From assembly GCA_029721435.1 (NCBI GenBank), contig CM056573.1, positions 120,675,947 through 120,739,946 on the forward strand: a DNA stretch of 64,000 nt, read 5' to 3'. Source of the stretch: Gymnothorax reevesii. Lineage: Eukaryota > Chordata > Actinopteri > Anguilliformes > Muraenidae. The position numbers were made by a program, and so were the translations under genes. The stretch's first letter is position 1. The number at the start of each line of letters is the position of its first letter. A model generated the notes under the pieces. It did not search any database. It worked only from the letters and a program-made list of their open reading frames with translations, and was not told where the DNA came from. Below, one piece after another: positions 27,782-39,365 of this stretch.

Positions 27782-28795
27782 TGTTGTGTTCCAGGGTTCT
27801 GGCCTTTGGCCAGAACAGTATAGCTTATGGTTTTAACAGTTTCATGTTTCAAGATTCCATAGTTCATGTTCATGTCACAGTTTTAACAGTTTCTTGTATC
27901 AGGTTCTTGCATTTCATTATTCATGTTCCTTGTCCATGTTTTTGTTTTTGCCAGGTCTGCCATGCCACTCCACCGCTTGTCTGCGTTCCGCCCCGTGCCT
28001 TCGTTGCTGCACATTTCTGAGCTCTGGTTGGCTTTGTGGTTTCTCCCTTCCTTCTGTGCTGTGCTGATTCGGGGCTCTCTAAGCTTAATTGGCAATTTAC
28101 TGTTTTTAAGTTACTAACATTTACTAACACTCACTGGGTTGGTGTAATTCTTAGATAGGCACATTACTAATACTACTAATTTAGACAGGGAGTTTATTGT
28201 CATGATTCCTGCTTTGCTATTTCAAGATCTTGCTGTGCTTTTCTGTTCTTAACATTCATGCTTGCTTCCAAACTGCATACTTAATTGGTACTTAAGCTGA
28301 GCACGCTCATTCTCTTAATGAGCAGGTCATGTCATCCAATCTCTGTCCATGTCTTGATCTTGCCATGCCTCTTGTTTCTGCTTCTCCAGGTGTTGCCCCT
28401 CATGTGTCCTTGATTATCAAGCCTTTATCTGGTTGCGGTGGAAGTTGGCTGGCAGACAGTGTCTCGCGTCTCGTTGCTTGTGCAAGTTTAGCCAAGTTCT
28501 TGTTATCATAGTTCCCTAGCATTTCTAGTTTCAAGTCTTGTCCCAGCCTCTTGTTTTGTGTATATATATTTAGTCTTGTTATTTACTTTTCTTGAGCATC
28601 TTGCCTGGAGTTTCCAGTGCCTTTTGTTTTTTGCCTTTTTGCATTTATTGTTTATAGCTCTGTGTAGCTTCCTTAGTTTGTTTTTTGCAACCCTTTGGGC
28701 CAAGTTTTTTGTTGGCCCTCGTGCCTGTTTTGTTTTGGTTTATCAATAAATCCTCATTCCCTTTTCCCGCATCTGGTGTCACTGATTCCATATCA
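27782..28795 (+). mobile_element. Solo LTR, 1014 bp, nested in the Penelope element
   Basis: The unit starts TGTTGTGTTCCAGG and ends GATTCCATATCA (TG...CA). It is flanked by the perfect direct repeat GTCTTC at 27776-27781 and 28796-28801. A TATATATATA stretch at 28561 lies about 180 bp before AATAAA at 28745-28750, after which the tail CCCGCATCTGG resembles the end of the minus-strand LTR at 17103-18354. The two LTRs also share TACTAACA-rich internal strings, suggesting related families. No internal retroelement genes are present. Confidence 0.8.
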
Positions 28796-29314
28796 GTCTT
28801 CATTTAGGCCGGGATAACGCAGCGCACCTAGTCGATGAATCCAGAAAACTTTCCTTTGATTAAGTTTCTGGATTCTGTCACCACCCCTGACCAAAGGTCC
28901 AATGTGTTCAATACCCTCAATACGCAATAGAGAGTCATTGGCGTTATGAACCTGGCTAAAATGCCTCGCCATAGGATAATCACAGTTCTTGATGCGAATT
29001 GCGTATTTATGCTCAGCAAGGCAATCCCTCAGGCGTCTTTTAGTGCGGCCGATATAAAAATAACCCTCCACACACGGGCAAGACAGGCGATATATGACAA
29101 ATGTGGTATTGCAATTAATAAAATCCTTCTGTGTATATACTTTGTTGGTATGAATATCAACAAAACTTTTGGTCTGCAACACATTGTCATAATGGGGGCA
29201 ATTCATACATTTAAAAGTACCAACTGGTTTCGTCAGCCAGGTGCCTTTTTTGTCTGGTGGAAGATAGGAGTGCATGAGTTTATCCCTAAGAGTGGGGGCG
29301 CGCCTATAGGACAT
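28793..29314 (-). pseudogene. GIY-YIG endonuclease domain of a Penelope-like element
   Basis: A 173-codon minus-strand frame includes FIVYRLSCPCVEGYFYIGRT, then KRRLRDCLAEHKYAI, YPMARHFSQVH and IEGIEHIGPL. The YR-x(n)-YIGRT-x(3)-LRDCLAEH pattern is the GIY-YIG core, with the YIG, a catalytic-type arginine (R of RLRD) and downstream histidine and glutamate visible. Upstream, residues such as FKCMNCPHYDNV supply a CxxC zinc-linker motif typical of Penelope proteins. The domain makes the target nick for reverse transcription. The frame lacks the reverse transcriptase, and its last codons are replaced by LTR sequence: the stop at 28793-28795 is the LTR's terminal TCA read in reverse. The frame would otherwise continue a few codons beyond, at 27775 and below. 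No other stops or frameshifts interrupt the domain. Confidence 0.85.
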
Positions 29315-29396
29315 AATCGGAGGTTCAGGGAAAACTCTACTCAGAGGTGTGTCACTCTATAATGGACCAGTTCCAGTAACCAAATCCTAATCAACA

Positions 29397-30760
29397 GTTG
29401 ATTGTTACAAAAGACATGCAACTCTGTCAGATTATTGATTGAAATCAATACTTCGTGCAATTTAAATGTATTTTCAAGGTCATATTAATATCATAAAAGC
29501 CTCATAAATGAACACAAGACATATCAACCAAGCCTAAACATTTTAGAGCAAGTTAAATGTCTGTTTTATTCACACTTTATTATTGTTCACACATTCACCT
29601 TCACATTTGCATAAACCTGCGCAACGGACTCCAGCTCGACTGCATTTTCAGTTTCCCCTGCAAGACCTTACACAACCACAATGCAAAAGGATGGAACATG
29701 CCTTACTGACATCTTCAAGTTTTATCCAGCATGGTAACCAGGGGCCTTTGCCTTCCTTTTGCCATCCCCATTCACTGAAGTGTCGGATGTCCTGGTGAAC
29801 TGACGTCCCCTGATTCCAGTAAAAGCTTGCCTGGAGTAATGGCCTCTTTATGTCTTCAAACAAGGCTGCTTGAGTAGGTGGTATGTTTCAGAGAGTTCTT
29901 TTACCACTTCTGAAAGGACGATGTATGGCTTCATTGACCTTAGCCAAACCACATCCCTTGCTATACTTCAGAATAACAAATCGTTCAATCTTCTGCACGT
30001 GAAAAGACTCTAGGGTAAAACGTTCAGGTTCATTGGTTAGTGTCACCAATGTTTTATTGAGCCCTGGAGAATTATTACGCTGCCCAAGCAGTTTTCTTGC
30101 CACATTCAAGAAGCTGTGATGTTGTATCACATTCTGATCTTGCAAACAATTTCAAGAGCAATCAGTTGTGAAGGGAGTGAGGGAAGGCTACCTTTGCTAT
30201 ATAGACCACTGACTTAGGTTGGGTTTCATGGCATGATAGAGTAAGAATTTCAGTACAGCATTACATCCGCCAAGCAAGGTAAGATAACAAAGTAAAGTTT
30301 CTGAGCCAAGGGGACATAAACAGCCACCAAACCAAAAGACAATCAAAGCAGAAACAGAGAACAGAGAACAGGGATAATCGTAAAATAAAACTGTCATGCG
30401 GGAGCATCACATGCAGAAAAAAAAAGCAATTCTTTCTGACAAGATATATTGCAATAGCTTTTGCAACTAAATAAGCTACGTCTCTCTGGAACCACCACAA
30501 ATCACGTAAAAGGCTTGTTTCATTACTCTTAAAAGTCTAAAACTGTGCTAAACACCTATGTTGGGCAGTAGTGTTTTAAGGAAAATAAACCCTGGCACTG
30601 AGGAGAAATGGTAAAATAGATACAGATGTGTCCTAGCGATCCTACATCCATTATCTAACCTGGGGTGTGTTTCCCAAAATCATAAATGCTAACTCACGTA
30701 GTTGGGCCCATGGACTGTGAATGAATGAACTATGTAAGTTGCTAACTTTGTTAGCAACTA
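29397..30760. other. No recognisable feature
   Basis: AT-rich non-coding sequence with short frames on both strands. No repeat signatures recognised. Confidence 0.4.
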
Positions 30761-30764
30761 CGCT

Positions 30765-31085
30765 TTTTGAAAAACGCGGCCCTGCTTATTTCAAGTTAAG
30801 GTCACTGTGGGACTGGAGCCTATTCCAGCATGCAATGGGTGACAGAGGGCAAAACACCCTTGAAATCTATTACAGGGTACACACACACTCAAACACCATT
30901 CCCTCACACATTCAAACTTACAGATAATTTAGTCCGCAATACATGTCCTTGGACTGCGAAAAGAAACCAGAGTGCCTGAAGTAAACCCATGCAAACATAG
31001 CAAAATATGCAAACACAAATAGATCCAAATAAGGATTCGAACCCAGCACTTTCTTATATGAGCTAAGCTTTATAACCAACAGGCC
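30765..31085 (-). repeat. tRNA-type SINE, minus strand
   Basis: The minus strand has a B-box-like GGGTTCGAATCC (31044-31033), followed by TTTGCATATTTTGC- and GGTTTCTTTTCGCAG-like blocks matching the common fish SINE layout (gene-like head, then TGCATG-CCG-TTTCCTCC-type body). It is diverged. The family is not named because the tail is degraded. Confidence 0.6.
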
Positions 31086-31588
31086 GTTAAATGAAGTTCA
31101 ATGCAAATTAACCTCAAAAATTGCCCAAGGTGTTTTGCGCATTAAAACTTTTAATAAACAAGATGACATCAGTTCTCTCAACAGTCATTTACATCACTAA
31201 GCAGTTGAAACAGAATAAAACCAGTTTCTACAGCCTCTGCTTCAGTAATGATTAATAATTCTGCATCTGAACCAGAACCGAAAGGCAGCAAGAGATAATT
31301 AGAAATTAATCTCTGCTAGGAGCCTTATTTCATTGGTATTTTTCTTGGCGAGGCATCCTGCCCACATGCACTATACAATGTATCCTGTGTAAGGTTCAAA
31401 TATTTCCAGATTTATATTCCTACCTTGCACCTTTCTAGAATGATGGCAATGGTGAAACGTCAGTCATCCATTGAAAAATGATGCTAATTGCATGCAAACT
31501 CATGTTACATGGTCTGTCAAAGACAGACTGTTGGGCTCTGTTATAAAATTAAAGCAGCCATCAGTATGACAGAGCACAGACCAGGTGT

Positions 31589-31590
<2 letters not shown>

Positions 31591-31645
<55 letters not shown>
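31591..31645. repeat. (AC)27 microsatellite
   Basis: A long uninterrupted AC run, likely polymorphic. Confidence 0.97.
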
Positions 31646-31649
<4 letters not shown>

Positions 31650-32299
31650 CCATCGGATTTGCCGCACGGGAATTAAGGGAAGATCCGATCACAAATTTTC
31701 AGACCCTGCCAGTAACTGGATTCATTCCCTGAACAGCATGCTGTGGCTGAGAACAAATAAAAGATGACAGGAATCCCCTGGAGTAGTTGTTTTGCACCGT
31801 TATTGCAAAACTCTGCTGGCTAGCTTGACAGTGCCAATACTTTTTGGACCATGTAAAATACAGTGCACATCAAAGAAAGGCAAGGAAAGGGACTTAAACC
31901 ACATCTACAGTCCCCAGTTCTGCCGTCAACTGAATTCTGAGTAAGTTATCAAAGCAGGAAATAACTGGCTCGCTACTATTCCAGTAATGGGACAAATAAA
32001 CTATCATAACATAATTTCCAAATGCATCAATCCAGGTACAGAGATGATACATGAAAATAAATAAATATAGTAGCTGCCCTTATTTGCACTGCAAATGCTA
32101 ACTTTCACCTTTAACAGAAGGTGGTATATACCGTCCGAGCCAAGAATGATGTACAGCAGGAACAAGATGACCAGTTACACCAAAAGACGCCAAAGATGTG
32201 GAGGGAAATTCACTGATGGGGGTTAAGGATCATTGCAAAAACAAAAAGTTGTCTCAACCTGTATGTGAATTGGACAAAAAAAGGTACCAGGGCCAAATG
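31646..32299. other. No recognisable feature
   Basis: Non-coding sequence; no frame or repeat end I could support. Confidence 0.4.
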
Positions 32300-32830
32300 A
32301 AGTATACATTTTACCAGAGCCAAAGTGTCAAATTGCAGGACAGAGAAGTACAGCAGGAGTGTGGTCCCAAACCTGATGATCATAGAAGGCTTGAGAGGCT
32401 GTTCCTAATAAACTGGGCAGAGGAACAAAAAGTAGAATGACAGGAACGCGGTCCCAATCCTGCAGACCGAGAGCAAGGCTATGGGGAGCTCTTTGCTATT
32501 AATTGAACTAGGAAGAGAACTTCCGTTAATTGCTATCATTAAAGGCAAAGAATTATTTCCAAAGATGAAGAGCTTCACCAGAAAATAATGACTGGTAGCT
32601 AAAGGGCATATAGCGAGTGACAACCCATCAAGTTGCCAAGTCAAAGTACAGGGTATGAATACATGAACATACATGTGAGGAAAGGGGAAACAAAAATTGC
32701 TTACAGCCGGTGAGGAAAGCATGCAAAAACCAATCAAAAGAGACAATACTTCTGTAATAAACATGCAAGTTGCTGGATGAGAGGAGACACAACAGGCATT
32801 CACAGAAGGGTTGTGACAGGTATCTGTTCA
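32300..32830. repeat. Dispersed repeat, copy 2 (paralogue of 670-1160)
   Basis: It shares AGGAACGCGGTCCCAATCCTG-like, GAGCTCTTTGCTATTAATT-like and ACATGCAAGTTGCTG blocks with 670-1160 in the same order and orientation. The minus-strand 132-codon frame across it is an accident of the repeat. Confidence 0.5.
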
Positions 32831-33992
32831 TAAGATATTACACATACTTAACTACAAGCTGGAAATCACTTGAAGCTACTGCTCGTATTGTCACACGCAC
32901 CAAGTTGGAGGCCATACATGCAGTGCGTCCCCAAGTTGACCCACTTGTTTTCCAGCAAAATTAAATTCTGTTATTTTACTTCATTCGAAGTCAGAAAGTT
33001 TGCCATCCCCACTCCATAGGTCCAAAAGCCCAAGAAACATTCCGGAGTGGAACGTTATTCATTGACTTGCCTCACAGTTACAGAGTTATGTGTGCCAGCT
33101 TTTGTCTGTGGTCTTGTCTACCTGCCAGGAGAAAATAGAATACCTTCAATCTGCCTTGTTATCTTGCTCTACCTGGTGCATGCGATTGCAGAAATGAAAT
33201 GACTCTTTGTGTTTTTTGACATCACAGCACAAACTAGGGCTTCAAATATACGGCCAGCACAGCTTCGTATTCAACAAAAAAAAAAAAAACCCTGCTTTTT
33301 CTTTTGCGATTTTAAATTTATGTTAACTGGGACATTTTCAGCGTTATTGCCTCAGCAGACACAACTTTCAGAAATGCAGGTAAACAGGTGTTCTGAGGTG
33401 CGAACTCAATTGGCAGAGGATGTATGTACGCAACAAAGCAAGGGCACTCATGTGGATGAAAATCAGTAGTGCCAGTACTTAGGACTAGTGAGAACTGCTG
33501 CATTTCAGGCACTGGACTCAACTTAAGAAAGTAAAGAAAGTAAGGAAACAAGCAGAAAAGCATTTTTGAGTTAGCACAACTTCTAGTTCCAAGTTGTTTC
33601 AAAAATGAGTTTGTGCAGCCACTGCTACTTAAGGTTGAGCGAATTCAAAAATGCAAAGTAGCTGGTTGCATTACCTATTTAAATCTAGCTTGATTTTTCA
33701 TTTTTCACAGTAAAAGACACAAAATAAATAAATAAATAAATACACACGATGGCCTAAGTTACTGTGAAGAAAGTTGCCATTGAATTCTCTCGAGTCTGAG
33801 GAAAATAATTTTGTTACATGGAATTCATTTCTTGAGAGCCACCATATAACACTATGCAGGGCTCAAAATAATCGCTTGCTAAGTCGCCATATGCGAGCAA
33901 AATTAGAAAATCGTGCCGTTCTTGTGAGCCATTCACGTTGCGTCTCCCGCGTTATTCGCATTGCTCGGCGTGAACTATAGTCGAGTCAAGTC
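32831..33992. other. Mostly unassigned; hAT-like end near 33857
   Basis: Non-coding. CAGGGCTCAAAATAATCGC at about 33857 resembles a hAT terminal repeat, but no partner end was found. A short TAAA tandem run lies at 33722-33741. Confidence 0.35.
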
Positions 33993-34138
33993 AAGTCATT
34001 TTATTTATATGGGACATTTAAAAAACAACAGAAGTTGACCCAAAGTGCTTCACAAAAATGCAGGGAGAGTAAAAACATTAACAAACATAGCTTAGCTTAG
34101 CTTGTTATAGCTCAGATCTAAGGTATCACAGCGGTCAA
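33993..34138. repeat. Dispersed repeat split by Tc1 insertion (left part; right part 35611-35830)
   Basis: The left part reads TCATTTTATTTATATGGGAC followed by ACAACAGAAGTTGACCC and AAAGTGCTTCACAAA, a wording common to an old dispersed vertebrate repeat. The right part resumes beyond the Tc1 element with AACAAGAAATAAAAC- and GATGGGTCTTAAGACAAG-like strings. The Tc1 copy therefore inserted into a pre-existing repeat. Confidence 0.55.
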
Positions 34139-35608
34139 CAAAACCCAAAACCAGTGAAGTTGGCACGTTATGTAAATCGTAGATAAAAACAGAGAACAAT
34201 GGTTTGCAAATCCTTTTCACCTTATATTCAATTGAATACACTGCAAAGGCAAGATGTTTAATATTCAAACTGAGAAACTTTTTTTTTTTTGCAAATAATC
34301 ATTAACTTAGAATTTAAAGGCAGCAACACATTGCAAAAAAGTTGGCACAGGGGCCTTTTTACCACTGTGTTACATCGCCTTTCCTTTTAACGACACTCAG
34401 TAAACGTTTGGGAACTGAGGAGACCAATTTTTGAAGCTTTTCAGGTGGAACTCTTTCCCATTCTTGCTTTGTTGTACAGCTTAAGTTGTTCAACAGTCAG
34501 GGGTCTCTGTTGTCGTATTTTACGCTTTATAATGCGCCACACATTTTCAATGGGAGACAGGTCTGGATTACAGGCAGGCCAGTCTAGTACCCGCACTCTT
34601 TTACTACGCAGCCATGCTGTTGTAACGCGTGCAGAATGTGGCTTGGCATTGTCTTGCTGATATAAGGAGGGGCGTCCATGAAAAAGACGTTGCTTGGATG
34701 GCAACATATGTTGCTCCAAAAAACCTGTATGTACCTTTCTGCATTAATGGTGCCTTCATATGTGTAAGTTGCTCATGCCTTGGGCAGTAATACGCACCCT
34801 TACCATCACAGATGCTGGCTTTTGTACTTTGCGCCTATAACTGTCCGGATGGTTCTTTTCCTCTTTGGTCTGGAGGACACGACATCCAGTTTCCAAAAAC
34901 AATTTGAAATGTGGACTCGTCAGACCACAGAACACTTTTCCACTTTGTATCAGTCCATCTTAGATGAGCTTAGGCCCAGCGAAGCCGGCTGCGTTTCGGG
35001 GTGCTGTTGATAAATGGCTTTCACTTTGCATTGTAGAGTTTTAACTTGCACTTGCAGATGTAGCTACGAACTTTAGTTACTGACAGTGGTTTTCTGAAGT
35101 GTTACTCAGCCCGTGTGGTGATGTCCTTTACACACTGATGTTGGTTTTTGATGCAGTACTGCCTGAGGGATCGAAGATCACGGGCATTCAATGTTGGTTT
35201 TCGGCCTTGTCGCTTACGTGCAGTGATTTCTCCAGATTCTCTGAACCTTTCGACGATATTACGGACCGTAGATGATGAAATACCTACATTTTTTGCAAAA
35301 ATGTTGCACCTGTTCCCAATTAGCCCTTTCACCTGTGGGATGTTCCAAATAAAAGTTTGATGAGCATTCAACTCTCTGTCTTTTTTGCCACTTGTGCCAG
35401 CTTTTTTGAAACATGTTGCGTTGCAGGCATCAAATTCCAAATGAGCTAATATTTGCAAAAAATTGCAAAGTTTAACTGTTCGAACATTAAGTAACTTGTC
35501 TTTGCAGTGTATTCAATTGAATATAGGTTGAAAAGGATTTGCAAATCATTGTATTCCGTTTTAATTTACGATTTACACAACGTGCCAACTTCACTGGTTT
35601 TGGGTTTG
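34139..35608 (-). mobile_element. Near full-length Tc1/mariner element
   Basis: About 1.47 kb with long inverted termini of roughly 120 bp. The left end contains CCCAAAACCAGTGAAGTTGG, then GTTTGCAAATCCTTTTCA and CAATTGAATACACTGCAAAG; the right end carries the same blocks inverted and finishes GGTTTTGGGTTTG, followed by TA at 35609-35610. The left TA is mutated, with one extra A in the terminus. The transposase lies on the minus strand in broken frames. Confidence 0.88.
34441..35458 (-). pseudogene. Broken Tc1 transposase
   Basis: On the minus strand the N-terminal portion (35458-35102) shows the bipartite helix-turn-helix, with VGISSSTVRNIVERFRESG followed by RKRQGRKPTLNARDLRSL. The C-terminal portion (34719-34441) shows YQQDNAKPHSARV, then WPACNPDLSPIENVWRIIK. 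That places the second aspartate and the final glutamate of the DDE triad at their usual spacing of about 34 residues. The part between, with the first aspartate, lies in other frames. Stops and frameshifts separate the segments, so no active enzyme is encoded. Confidence 0.85.
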
Positions 35609-35830
35609 TAAAACAAGAAATAAAACATACAAGAGCCAATAACAATAAAAGTAGGTACAAAATTTAGAAAAGGTAAGTCATAAAAGGACAAGCACTAAAA
35701 ATCAAACAAGAGTAAATATAAATAAATAAAATAATCGAGGAGGGGGCCTCAGACTAAATTAAAAGCACAGGAAAAAAGATGGGTCTTAAGACAAGATTTA
35801 AAACTAGAAATGGTGGGACAAGACTTGATA

Positions 35831-37366
35831 TGATATAGCGTCATTTCGCGTTTATTCACATCTTTGCATTCACTTTGAATCTAATCTGGTCGCACGAAAA
35901 ATACGTATTGCGTTCGTTGGAAACGTTGCATAAGAGTACAGTTGGAATATGCAAAATTGCCGTGTAATGTATCAGGGCCAAATCCGTACACTCCATCAGA
36001 CCGTACACAGTGGGGGTGAGGAAGTAAAATGAACTAGTGGCAACAAACAGAGAATGTAAAATTACTATTGTTAACTTTCCACCTGTGAAAACCTCATTCG
36101 AAGTTGAAACAAATAAGTCTAGTCTATTGCTATTTTTATACAACAAAGTTGGGTAATGATTTAATGAAGCAAGTTTTTTTTTTGTTGTAAATGAGTTGTA
36201 ATCTCAAATGCATTTCAACTTCACAGTGAAATGTGACCTTAATTGCAATGTATCTGTTGAAAAGTTTGAAATTAGGCTGCCTTCGTGGCAAAAACACTTT
36301 CAATTTACAATTAATTAGTACTCTGAGATCAAGGACAGAATACGTGAAATTAGTTTGTGACAAGCAACTAATGCATGACAACATGGAATGTATGAAGTTA
36401 GACTTGTTAGTAGTCATTTGCCACCTGTGAATTGAAATGAATCCCAATTTGGAAGTGTGAAGCACATATACTGTCCCCGTAAGCTGAAATAAGTGTGTTC
36501 AGGTCTATTTATGATTTCATTTGTAACTTTATATATCGAAGTTGGTTATGGATTAAATTGCACAAGTTTCATTGTGGCAAATCAATGAATGGTATCATAC
36601 GCCTTTAATTTTTATTAAGAAGTGTGAATTTATTTTCAGTGTTATTGGTGAAAATTTAAAAGTATTTGTGATAAGAAATACAGTCAGTCTACCATCGTAC
36701 CTGAATTGAAATGTAATAAACTGAGTTATTATTTGGGACAATCAAACATAGCTTGTTTTTGTTGTCCTTTCATTACTTTATTTCGAAAGATATATAGTGG
36801 CTTCCAAAAATTTTGACCCCTGGAAATTTCAGTTTTTGGGGCTGATGACCCATTGGTCTTCAGCAATTCTTTTGAGCGCTGCTATGTCCTGCCAGAGTCT
36901 GCGCAGTACAGCCACAGAGCTCAAGTAGTTTTCAGTCAGCATGACAGATGCAGTGAGGTAACCTGCTCCGGATTCCTCCAGCATTTCTCTGTGGTCAAAA
37001 TATCACTGTACAGCTCAACTCAGCCGCACGTGGGTATAGTCAGGTGATGAAAAAACATACGCTGATTGTGCATTTACTTGCTGGGAAAAAAAATGATGGA
37101 CTTTGAACTTCACATGAAAGGTATCATAGACTTGAAGGGAGATCAAGGTTTTATTACTTGGAGCCAGGCAAGGATGTTTGGGAAGCTGGAAAGATGAATT
37201 TGGGACGAACTCTGCCGTTAGCCCTCGTGACCCAGGCCCTGAACCCCAAAACTGTTCCAGGGGCTTTACTCCCGTCTTTCTCTACCCCTCCTCACTCGCA
37301 ATTGTTTTCTGTGGCTTTTCTCTCAAGGCGTCTGAGAAAAAAACATCCCTGGTTAAAGAAATAGTA
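35831..37366. other. No recognisable feature
   Basis: AT-rich, non-coding. The string TCGCGTTTATTCACATCTTTG at 35840-35865 resembles a dispersed fish repeat, but no matching end was seen. Confidence 0.35.
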
Positions 37367-38355
37367 CAACCCCAATTCCAAAATAGTTGGGACAAAGTGT
37401 AAATTTTGAATAAAATCAAAATGTAATGACTTTCAAATCACACCAGCCAGCATTTTATTCACAATAGAACAGGGATAACATTGCAAATGTTGGAAGTAAA
37501 AAATTTTACAAGAATGTCAAATTTGGACTCGTCTGACCATAGGACACTTTGCCACTTTGCTACAGTCCATTTTAAATGAACCTTGGCCCACAGAACACAG
37601 TGGCGCTTCTGGATCATGCTCAACAATGGCCTCCTTTTTGTATGATAGAGTTTTAGGTGGCGTCTGTGGACGGCACGGCGGACTGTGTTTACTGGCAGTG
37701 GTTTCTTGAAGTATGCCTGGGCCCATTTAGTAATGTCAATGACAGAATCATGCCAGTGAGTGATGCAGTGGCGTCTGAGGGCCCGAAGATCACAGGCATC
37801 CAGTAAAGGTCTTCGGCCTTGTCCCTTACGCACAGAGATTTTTCCAGTTTCTCTGAATCTTTTGATGATGCTATGCAGTGTCGATGATGAGACCTTCAAA
37901 GCCTTTGCAGTCAGACATTGAGGAACATTGTATTTAAAATATTCCACAATTTTTTTTACGCAAGCCTTCACAGGTTGGAGAGCCTCTGGCCATCTGTACT
38001 ACTGAGAGACTGAGCCTCTCTAAGACATCACTTTTATAGCCAATCATGTTATACACCTGATGCAAGTTAACTAAATTACTCACTAAATGTTCTTTCAGCT
38101 GATTCTATTATATATTAATTGCTTTTTGATCCCTTTTCTGCCTATGTCCCAACTTTTCTGAGACCTGCTGCAGCCAGAAAATTTGAAATAAGCTCATTTT
38201 GTGGATAAAAATGTAAAATGTCTCAGTCTCAACATTTGAAATGTTATCTGAGTTCTATTGTAAATAACATACTGGTTCATGTTATCAGAGAGTCATTGCA
38301 TTTTGATTTTATTCACAATTCCCAGTTTGTCCCTACTATTTTGGAATTGGGGTTG
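37367..38355 (-). mobile_element. Internally deleted Tc1/mariner element with TA duplication
   Basis: The terminus CAACCCCAATTCC (37367) is mirrored by GGAATTGGGGTTG (ending 38355), with TA flanking on both sides (37365-37366 and 38356-38357). Inner inverted blocks include AAAATAGT-GGGACAAA and TTTGATTTTATTCACAAT. At 989 bp it is several hundred bases shorter than a full Tc1 element because the second half of the transposase is deleted. Confidence 0.9.
37459..37971 (-). CDS. Truncated Tc1 transposase, DNA-binding domain retained
   Basis: A 170-codon uninterrupted minus-strand frame. The N-terminal half is the paired-like bipartite helix-turn-helix: [20 protein letters not shown], then a GRRP-type hinge and [12 protein letters not shown]. 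It is followed by the start of the catalytic domain with [11 protein letters not shown], which holds the first aspartate. After that the frame runs into the terminal inverted repeat and stops, so the second aspartate and the glutamate are absent. It cannot catalyse transposition, but it could still bind the element's termini. There is no evidence that it is transcribed. Confidence 0.7.
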   Translation of the reverse strand: MKACVKKIVEYFKYNVPQCLTAKALKVSSSTLHSIIKRFRETGKISVRKGQGRRPLLDACDLRALRRHCITHWHDSVIDITKWAQAYFKKPLPVNTVRRAVHRRHLKLYHTKRRPLLSMIQKRHCVLWAKVHLKWTVAKWQSVLWSDESKFDILVKFFTSNICNVIPVLL

Positions 38356-38357
38356 TA

Positions 38358-39104
38358 AAAATGAGATTGGATGTGTGCCTTAAAAATGAAATCACAGGAA
38401 TGAATCAAGTACACAAAAAAATATTCCATCCTTTCCAGTCTTGCAGTGTTGTTTCAAAGACTGGGCAGGAGAAGATGAATGGAGGGAGTAAGTATTCAGA
38501 CACGCCCTCGCAGTGGCTGATGGGAACACCCACAGCCTGTGGCAGGACGATGGTCTTGACATGCTGCTGAGGTAGGACCGAAATGAAAGGGGGTGATGAA
38601 TATTGGAATACTTGTTTGGGCAGAAGCAAGGTATAAAATTTAAATTATTCAGAAGGCGCCATTTTTACCCGCACTAGCTGAAAGCCTGGAGCATTTCGAG
38701 AAGGATCCGGGGGAAAATTACAAAATAACATTTCGGCTTTGAAGGAAGAGAGGAGGCAAAAATAAGTGATTGGAAAGAGTGTGTACCAGCTGTGAGCCAG
38801 GTGGTGTTTTTCCAACAGCTTTGCCGTAACTGCTCTGACATTTCAGACAATGTTTTTTCTCTCCTCTGCCTCGTCATACCAAGTGTCAGGGGCCTTTGTA
38901 AATCATAACAGAACTTCAGATTCCCTGCCCTCTGAGCCCCTGAATGTCCTACCCTGGACAGAGGGCATAACTGATGAGAGCCCATAAAAACTCCTGGAGG
39001 ATGGGGGCTGTTTTGGTGATTCCAAAGTTCTGAGCCACAACCCCAGGTTGGCAGCATTGCAGTTTGGTGATTGAATGCAATCTCAACTGGTGATCTATCA
39101 GGGT
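38358..39104. other. No recognisable feature
   Basis: Non-coding. The 150-codon minus-strand frame at 38674-39126 has no motif and runs into the SINE, so it is judged accidental. Confidence 0.4.
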
Positions 39105-39365
39105 TTATTCTCCATTCTCCCGGCACCAGTCAACAAGGCATGGTACACTGGAGAGCTGCATCGTCCTGGAGCCACACAGCAAGAGGGCTGCGGCTGCAAA
39201 TGGTGCGGAGGCTGCATGTTCTCCCCATGTTTGTGCAGGTCTTCTTTGGGTGCTCTGGATTCCTCCCACAGTCTGAGGACATGATGATCGGCTAATTAGC
39301 AATTCTAAACTGGCCAACTGCTATGAATTTCTGAGTGAATGGCGTGTGACCCCTGTGTCAGATTG
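39105..39365 (+). repeat. SINE remnant, plus strand
   Basis: Diverged copy of the common fish SINE body: GGAGGCTGCATGTTCTCCCC, then GGTGCTCTGGATTCCTCCCA, CAGTCTGAGGACATG and GGCTAATTAGCAATTCTAAA. The tRNA-like head is present but eroded. Confidence 0.65.

Larger units (their letters stand above)
27408..29381 (-). mobile_element. Penelope-like retroelement, 5'-truncated, with nested LTR
   Basis: The element is delimited by a perfect 15-bp direct repeat AAATCCTAATCAACA at 27393-27407 and 29382-29396. On the minus strand it begins within the C-terminal part of the element's protein, keeps the GIY-YIG endonuclease domain, and ends with a terminal region bearing a hammerhead-like motif (27499-27540). 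Penelope-like elements pair a reverse transcriptase with a GIY-YIG nuclease; the reverse transcriptase is missing here, as expected from 5' truncation. A 1014-bp LTR (27782-28795) interrupts the 3' part. Removing it leaves about 960 bp of Penelope-derived sequence. Confidence 0.85.

Noticed and set aside
28946..29362. 138-codon plus-strand frame
   Set aside because: Antisense of the GIY-YIG endonuclease frame.
27408..29381. CRISPR array or bacterial insertion
   Set aside because: Direct repeats here are target-site duplications of eukaryotic elements; no regularly spaced repeats with unique spacers occur anywhere in the window.
38674..39126. 150-codon minus-strand frame
   Set aside because: No motif, no splice context, and it overlaps the SINE at 39105-39365 in antisense.
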